Positions 57,368 through 64,000 of a DNA stretch of 64,000 bases are shown here, piece by piece. Made by a program: the position numbers and the translations under genes. Under the pieces are notes generated by a model that was not told the DNA's origin, did no database searches, and was given only the letters and a program-made list of their open reading frames with translations. How positions within the stretch are numbered: the stretch's first letter is position 1; each line of letters opens with the position of its first letter. Origin of the DNA: Parascedosporium putredinis (lineage: Eukaryota > Ascomycota > Sordariomycetes > Microascales > Microascaceae); assembly GCA_949357655.1 (NCBI GenBank), contig CASHTG010000018.1, forward strand, positions 1,178,001 to 1,242,000, read 5' to 3'.

Positions 57368-60300
57368 TCAGCCTTCAATACCGTTCCAGGTGATGTTGTC
57401 CGTGACCTCCTGACCGTCATGCCGGTGATGCTATAGATTGTCATCTCGAGCTCGTTCTCGCTCATCTCCTGGCCTGCTTGTTTCTGGCCCTCGAGAACAT
57501 CGTAGAGGGCATAGATTTGATCATTCTTGACCTCGAGCTTCTTTAGCATGCTCTGGATATCAGCAGCGAGCTCGCGACGGTCCCGCTTGCCGTGGGACTT
57601 GTCGCTGAGGTTGTACAGCGCTTGAAGCTTCGTCAGTTCCATACTCAAGTGGGCAGCCTCATCCTCGAGACCCTTGATGACAAGAGCCAGAGCCTGGCCA
57701 GGCGGCTGCGAAGGACGCATGGTTGGATCTTCCGAGACCTCGTTCATACGATCCGTCACAGCGATGGGTCGGGGCACCACAATCCTCTTCTTGCCCTCCG
57801 CCATCTCAGCAGCGGACACGGTTCCCTGATGCCCGACGATGCGGCTGCAGACAACGCAGTTGCGGCAGCTGTGGTCGCAAAGGTTATCAAGGATGCGGCG
57901 GGCCTTTTCAGAAAGGGCGGGACAGGGCTTCCTACCCAGTCCGCTTGCTACACTATTCATCGTGTTTTCCATCGTAGCTTGGGCAGCTGAAGCAGCCGGT
58001 CGACGGGGCGTGCCCGACGCAGATGCCTGGTTGTTGATGTTGATGGTGCGCCTGCTACTCCGCTGCGTCTTCGTCGTTGAGTGCACAGTCTGCGACCTGG
58101 TGTTATTTTGAGACAGGGGTTGAGTATGAGTCAACTCGGTGGACTGGTAGCCGGTGCTCTCCTGGTCCAGGGGAAATTGATAGGGATGGCAAAGTCGTTC
58201 TTAGCGGCTTCGCGAGCGGGTATGTTGCGCCTCTTGGCCGCGCTGTTGGACTTGGCCTTGGTCTCGGAGCGTACGGCGTCCGGAACAGAGAAGGCTACCC
58301 GCTGCGAGGTGTTGTCGCGGGCATTCCTTGTCTTCTTGCGGTCCTTGGCCTGAGTTTCGGTAACCACAACGCTGTCGTCCTTCTCGATAGTTTCGCGAAT
58401 ATCCATTGACCTGTCGCCCTGCTCATGGTCACCCGTGGCATCCTGGGTCTGCGCCGTCACGTCGGCAGGAGGGAGCATATCGGTCTCCGTTGCGCCATCT
58501 TCGGCAACCTCAGTCTCCTTCCTCTGCAGGGTGATATCGGGCACAGTGAACCCGGACGTCATGTTATCATCCTCGTGCCTCGAGAAATTTCCACTTAGAT
58601 CGTCTCTGCCGGTAGGTCGGACATGGTCAAGTTGCTGCTTGAGGAACTCGACCTCTTCCTTGAGCTGGAGGTTCTCATCGTGAAGGTCGTGGAGGCTTCG
58701 CTCGAAGCCCGAGTTCTCACGGCGAAGAAACTTATTCTCGCTAAAGTACTTCTCGTTGTGCCGAACGAGGCTGTCATTGTCCTCTTTGAAGGTCGCCTTT
58801 TCCTGCTCGAGGACTTGGACCTCCTGTTGGAGGCTCTCCATCTCCTCCCGAACCGCTTCCATGTCGTTTTGGGCGCCCTCCGAGGTCTGGCGGAGGCCCT
58901 CGATTTCGGACATCAAGGAGCGCGCGTTGGAGCGGAGGGATCGATTCTCGGTCATCAGCGACTCTTGCTCGCGACGAAGGGAGATGTTGTCAGTTCGGAG
59001 GGACTCCGTCTCCGTCTGCTGGCTTCTTTGCTCCTCCTGGAGCTGCTTGATGGTCTCCTTCAGAGAGGAGACCTCGCGAACCGAGCTCTCATGCGCGCGT
59101 TTTGTGTTTTCCAGCTCCTCTCGAAGCGTGCTATTGACGTCCTTGGAGCTGAGAGTAACATCCAGTTGCTTTTGGGTGTCGCGCAACTCCTGTTCCCTCG
59201 AGTCGAGGCGGTCCATCAGGTCACCAATGTTGTGGCATGCATCCTGGAGCTTCTTAAGAGCTCGATCCCGCTCAAGGGACAAGGTGTCGTTATTCTTTCC
59301 CTCATCATTGAGCTGGCTATTCGCCTCCAACAGGAACCTCTCGAGTTCCGTTACTCTCTCCTCCAGTTCTGCAAATCTAGGGTTAGCACGCTGGGCCCAT
59401 CGGACGTCAAGGGTATACATCTAGAACAACGTACTCTTTTTCAGAAAGCAAATGTTCGTACATCGCACCATCGGGCTCTGAGCCAAATCCACTATCAACA
59501 GACCGCCTCATCTTGAGCTGCGCAAGCTGGCTTTGGAGCTGTTCTACTTGACCTTGCAATTCCTCAGCATGCTTCTGAATATTATCGTGGTGACCCTGAA
59601 GAGTGATGATTTCGTCTCGGATCATATCCATGGAGACAAAGATACGCTCCTCATCTTCAGGAATCTCATAGCCGTCCACTTCCACATGATTGCTAGGCGT
59701 TTGCTTCGAGCTAAGATCGATCACTTTGCCATGCTTCACGAGGATAGGCACGCCATTCTTGACCTTTCCGTTGAAGCGAAGGGTGCCAGAAACAAAGTCG
59801 CCGAGATAGGAAATATCGGGCATGCAAAACGAGCGCGCCGTGGTATTGTTTTGGCCAGGGCTGGACATGGGAAGCTGCCTATCAAGGGACTTTTGGACGG
59901 CGGGCGAAAACCTGGGAAGGTGGTTTCCCAGCGAGGCTCTCTGGGAGGCTCGCTGGTGCTGGAGGTACGGCGATGTTCCGGGCTCGTCGTAGCGGCGCGG
60001 TGCTTTCCGAGAAGGATATCGACTGAAGTACGGCCGTTGGCGACGCCAGCAACGATATGAGGGCTCGAAGGGCTTCGATAGTGCGCCTGATTGGGGGAAG
60101 GGGCGTGTTTTGGAACTGGTCGTGGTCGAAATGTGTGGACGCGGATCGAATGTGGTGAAGCTTGCCGGAGAGGATGGTGGACGTGTCGGACTCGTTCTGC
60201 ACACTGGGCTGCATCTGGGCACGCGTCCTATTGGAGCCCCTCCACGCGTCTTGTGTAGAATCGTCGTCGTCGTCAAAATTGAGCTGAGAAGGGTAGGTGG

Positions 60301-60601
60301 GAGGCTTGTTGTCCCGAGAAGAGGATGAGACGCGTTTTGAGGGCAGGTCATAGAAATCGGGCCATTTGCGATGAGCAGCCTCCCAATTGACCTGGAACTT
60401 CTTTCCGGTTATCCTAGCAATATCCGCGTTGAGCTTGCGGGTAGATTCGCCGTCGATATCAGAGAGAACTGAGGTAAGAGTCGGGCTCACGGTGCCGTGA
60501 GAGCCGGTAGAGGAGGGTGGGGAGTTGAAGGGATTGTCGCGGTTGGCGTTCATCTCTCGCATGATTCGCGATCGATACCGCGAGGAAACGTCAGCGTCCA
60601 T
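57368..60601 (-). CDS. Cep57/Ppc89-like coiled-coil protein of the spindle pole body
   Basis: Probably a spindle-pole-body scaffold. Exons are 60601-59435 and 59376-57368, giving about 1059 residues after repair. The N-terminus is Ser/Arg-rich, with a short conserved-looking piece (NADIARITGKKFQVNWEAAH). A long heptad-type coiled coil with many Leu, Glu and Gln runs from about residue 330 to 640. A Cys/His patch (CDHSCRNCVVC) lies before the C-terminal microtubule-binding-type module (GQALALVIKGLEDEAAHLSM, LQALYN, KNDQIYALYDVLEGQKQ). With the break at 57414-57415 repaired the protein ends DNITWNGIEG, the ending I would expect of this family. Other breaks are at 60093-60097 (two bases) and 58170-58173. 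The 58-bp intron has a GCTAAC branch site close to its CTAG end. The family call rests on the C-terminal module, and the cellular role is from known relatives. Confidence 0.82.
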
Positions 60602-63600
60602 AGTTGTGCTAGGTGTCGCTACGGCAGCAACTGTGAGAGAGGGAAGATTGGGGAGGAGCAAGGGGGAAAGGTATGGGCGACTCCAAGTCGAAGATGGACG
60701 GCGCACCCGCGACGAAAAGGACGCGAGGTGACCAGGATGCGATGTTGACTGTAAAGGTACGGGAGGGTACGAGATGCTTGCGAGGGCGTTGACGAGTGCT
60801 ATTTGGGATTAAAGTTATGCCAGCAGTATGTACTCGTAAAGGAAGAAAGAGACGCGTGGAAACGGAAGTCCGAGTCCAGACAAAAAAGCGTTGCTCGTGA
60901 GGTTATGGATTGTTGGCGGTGAAAGGTGATGCAGCAAACTATTTTGGAGGTGAGTAAAGAGGCTCTGCAGGTCATCGACCGAGCTTGGTTCAGCGTGTCC
61001 TGGCTTCTGTTGTTTTCTGGCGTGTCGTTCCTCTTTTTGGGGAAAAGAAAGTAAACAAACCGGGTGTGGGTGGGGCAAAGTTAACAGTGACTAGCATGGT
61101 ACCCCATCGCCCTCATCCCATCGCGTGCTCGACTATGTATCGCTGAGGTACTGGGTATCCCGCTTTCAGAACTCAATCGCTGGCTCCGAGCTGCCAAATT
61201 ATAGGGCAGAACTGACACCAAGTGGCGCACTAAAGGAAAAATGCCTTGGGTCGGTCCCGGCTCAAGTTCTTCAATTGCTTATCGATAATAATAATAGCTC
61301 TCCCAAATGAGGTGCTGTTGGTGGATCAAGATCAAGCTATCCTCGAATCGAGAGCGCTGAGTGTGCCTGCTTCATGAAATGTGCGAATTCCTCCTAAAAC
61401 AGGGCCTATATCTATTTCCCTTCCACAGCACTCATAGGGAACATCAATTGTTCAAAATGGCTCAGTGAGTGCCTACTCCACCTCACCCATAAGCGTTAAA
61501 AAGGGAGCACAAAGGACAACGTGGAGCGGTGAGGCCACATCCGCCAGCGTTGTTAGGCTGATACGTGGCACAACCCGTATTGTCCGCGTACATCACTTTA
61601 TTGTCCGCATTCTTGCGTTTTATTGCTCGCCTTGCAAGGGGCCGGGGAGAGGGAAGAGGGGTTGGGCAAGTAGCTTGGCGGGCCGTTGATGATAGGTGAC
61701 CTAAAGTATTATATCATGAACGGATAGACCTGGGTTTTTCTCTTTAATTCACCAAGGTCTAATGTTGCGCAGCTCGCATGCCGCTCTCCGCGGACCGTCA
61801 TGCAGTGAGCTTGGTATTGAGTGGGCTATATGTACGAATCGATGTATGAAGTGGAATGAGTGGTTTGCTCGAGAGGAGTGGTAGCCCCCTCGCTCAGGCA
61901 CGCAAGTCAGTCCTCCTTGTCGTCCAGCTGTCGGACAGGGAGGCAGGGCAAGGTGGACGGCAAGATGTATGCCGCGAACTACACGGGGAAAGGTCGCAGA
62001 ACATGGCAGATGATCTCATTCGACCAGGTGTAGCTTAGGGCGCCCGGTTTTGTTTACAAGAAAATACCCCTTGGGCTTGGGAGTAGAGTCTAAGTGTTAG
62101 GCAAACCGAACTCCTATTCAACCTTGCATCCGCTTCTGCTATTGTCTCTGGCTATCATCGGCTAACCGGGACCTCGACCACCACGAGCCGTAGGTCCTAA
62201 ACTTTTGCGCAGATTTTCGGAAGTGAAGGAAATCTCGTGGTTCGGTTTAGAGCCATGGTTATTCGTCGAGAAGCGACCTCTCGCGTTTTACGCTTGCTTT
62301 GCTCTCTAGCAAACATTTCCGACGTTAAATATCACGCGCGTCCCTCTTCTAGACCAGATGACCGAAGCCGAGATGTGACATGGGTGTGGAGGTGCATTTT
62401 GAACTTTTCCACTTCCTGCTAGACACTTTCAGCGGGTGCGGGGTTTTGCGGGGCATCATGGCTCCCACGCGGCATCTTTGATGAACGACTGCTTCTTTCT
62501 TCGACTTTGCGAGCCCTTTCTCGCATCACCTTCCCCTCTTTCCCCGTCTAGACAGGCACAGGCAGATGAAATATCTAGACAGATCGTGCTTGCGCTCTAT
62601 CGTGGTGTAAAGGGAGGAGGAGGAATTGAAGGGCCTGGGGCAGAGTGAAACGAACAGATACCCACACATCCCGTGGCTCGCACATCCACACTGGCTTCCC
62701 GACAGGATGGTGCATAGAATCCCGGGATGCACGCGGGGTCGGGCGACGAGGTCACGCGAATGTCCGAAACAAGCGAACGGGATCGGATTCTAGTAGCGAC
62801 AAATCAATCTCGGCACTCTCTTCAACCATGAGCGAGCCCTTTTTGTGGAGGGAAAGGTGGGGTCCCTGCATCGCTTCTAGGGTGATGCTCGACTTTTCGA
62901 TCCATCCAGGGATCAATGGATGCATCAACGGACTCCAAAGGGGCGGCGTTTGTGCGCCGAGGGTGGCCAGACGTTGCCGACAGCTAGTAATACTCCATCC
63001 TATATTTATTGAAGCTTGCGAGCAGACTTGACCCAAGTGTTGTACTTGAATGCGCCTTCCTTCTTTTGCTCGGTCAGCTGCCTCCACTTTGGGTCTCAGG
63101 ATTGACTTTTGGTTCGTCCGAGAGAAGGTGCGCTTATGCCGTCGAAACATCATCCACGCCCTCTAAGCCTGTTCGTCCAGTCAAGCCCGATCCACCTCCC
63201 CACGGAATCTGGGGGCTTGGCTCCCATCCTCCAATGCATCTCTAACAAAGGTGGCGCCGTGTGCCCAGGTTCCGGAACCCCTCCCCCTCACCGATGATCG
63301 TCTGCCCTTTTTCGGGTGGGGGTTTTTTTCTCTGGTTCTTATTATTCCCTCGACTTATAGCCAAGCAACCCGCCCTCTTTCTTCCTGGTTTCGCCTCAAT
63401 CCTTCTGTTGCCTTATGACTTCATTTCCGCGACACACCCAGTTCCGTCCACAACTCCCTCGAGGCATTGGCCGAGCGCCGGTCAGCTCAACCTAGATCTC
63501 CGAGTCGCAATTCTTGACGTCGATGCCTTGAAACCTTCATTTTCATTTTCCCACTTCACGAACCAGGCGTGAAGAAAAGGAAGAAGTGTGCCCAACTCCT

Positions 63601-64000
63601 TCGCTATTCACATGCATCTTACAGGCAACACTTGACCAACTTATTTTAGAGGGTCTTGATGACCGTCGTTTATTGATATCTTTACCCTGGCCTTGCGTGC
63701 GACCGCCTCTTGCGCACAAACGCCTTCTGGGAAGGCTTGGTGCGCATATCACCGTTACGATTGTCTCAGAGCAACGATGAAGCCGTTGACTACTGCCTCC
63801 CTCTTGTCTGCACTTGCAGACGCGAGCCTCGCCTTTGGCTCTGGCCCAACCGGTACTTGTCGGTCTTACTGCACCATATTCAAGCGACCGGCCTTTTACC
63901 ATCAGAATTGCCGCCCCGATATCCCTTACACCTTTGTTCAAGATGGGTTACCGGACGACAACACCCTCTACTAGCCAATAGCTCGCTCTTGGAGCAAACT
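60602..64000. other. Gene-poor right end of the window
   Basis: Holds the promoter of the Cep57-like gene (60602 to about 61100) and then about 2.9 kb without a firm gene. Open frames are short and unrecognised. C/T-rich sequence at about 62505-62545 and 63360-63560 resembles leader DNA and could precede a gene that starts at or beyond the right edge. Confidence 0.5.
63777..63974 (+). CDS. Possible start of a small secreted protein (weak)
   Basis: A 65-codon frame begins MKPLTTASLLSALADASLAFG, which resembles a signal peptide although an Asp interrupts the hydrophobic part. A short stretch with three Cys residues follows. It is preceded by C/T-rich sequence at 63360-63560. It has no known family. 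Given the frequent base losses in this sequence, it may be the first exon or a truncated reading of a longer gene running off the window, or simply chance. Confidence 0.2.
   Translation: MKPLTTASLLSALADASLAFGSGPTGTCRSYCTIFKRPAFYHQNCRPDIPYTFVQDGLPDDNTLY

Noticed and set aside
16449..60601. Interpretation of the broken genes as pseudogenes or as programmed frameshifting
   Set aside because: Breaks are too many, all losses, in or beside short homopolymers, spread over essential genes, and not at conserved slippery sites or beside stem-loops. The protein between them shows no relaxation.

Overview
The window is nuclear DNA of a filamentous ascomycete (Pezizomycotina, most likely a sordariomycete). 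The evidence is short spliceosomal introns (53-361 bp, GT-AG with CTAAC/CTGAC branch sites just upstream of AG), pyrimidine- and purine-rich gene flanks, no operons, and fungal-type versions of SNU114, SIN3, FAB1, MDM12, NOC2 and a Cep57/Ppc89-like spindle-pole protein. I can support thirteen protein genes. I found no tRNA, rRNA, transposon or CRISPR array.

Layout. 1-9545 is a long gene-poor stretch leading to CIA2 (MIP18 family, cytosolic Fe-S assembly, + strand, 9546-10569). A second gene-poor stretch (10570-16448) holds a cluster of simple-sequence tracts. SNU114 (U5 snRNP GTPase) is on the minus strand at 16449-19751, followed by the acetoacetyl-CoA thiolase ERG10 (+, 21531-23048). The co-repressor SIN3 (-, 23909-28776) diverges from eIF4E (+, 30371-31294), which has a very long ATG-free leader. 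An ACSF3-type malonyl-CoA synthetase (-, 31940-34076) diverges from a BolA protein (+, 37150-38091). An unassigned, mostly disordered protein (-, 39019-41522) diverges from the large PI3P 5-kinase FAB1 (+, 42785-50443). MDM12 (ERMES, +) and VPS28 (ESCRT-I, -) converge with about 0.1 kb between their stops. VPS28 in turn diverges from NOC2 (+, 54144-56543), which converges on the Cep57/Ppc89-like gene (-, 57368-60601). 60602-64000 shows no firm gene.

The genes are housekeeping functions with no shared pathway: Fe-S assembly, splicing, sterol and mitochondrial acyl metabolism, transcription, translation, endosomal lipid signalling and sorting, ER-mitochondria contact, ribosome assembly, spindle pole. 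FAB1 and VPS28 both act at endosomes, and MDM12 and the acyl-CoA synthetase both concern mitochondria. Nothing indicates a co-regulated cluster.

The most striking property is technical or evolutionary. Eleven of the thirteen genes cannot be translated in one frame. I traced about 41 breaks, and every one can be explained by missing bases, nearly all in or beside homopolymers. Adding them back gives whole-codon totals in every gene with the introns I propose. The simplest reading is uncorrected homopolymer under-calling in the assembly, not pseudogenes. Coordinates below are in the sequence as given, so a literal translation of most CDS entries will fail at the stated positions. I saw no convincing new biological system. 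The best leads are the unassigned gene, the eIF4E leader, a GC-AG intron in SIN3 and the non-B-DNA-type tract cluster.
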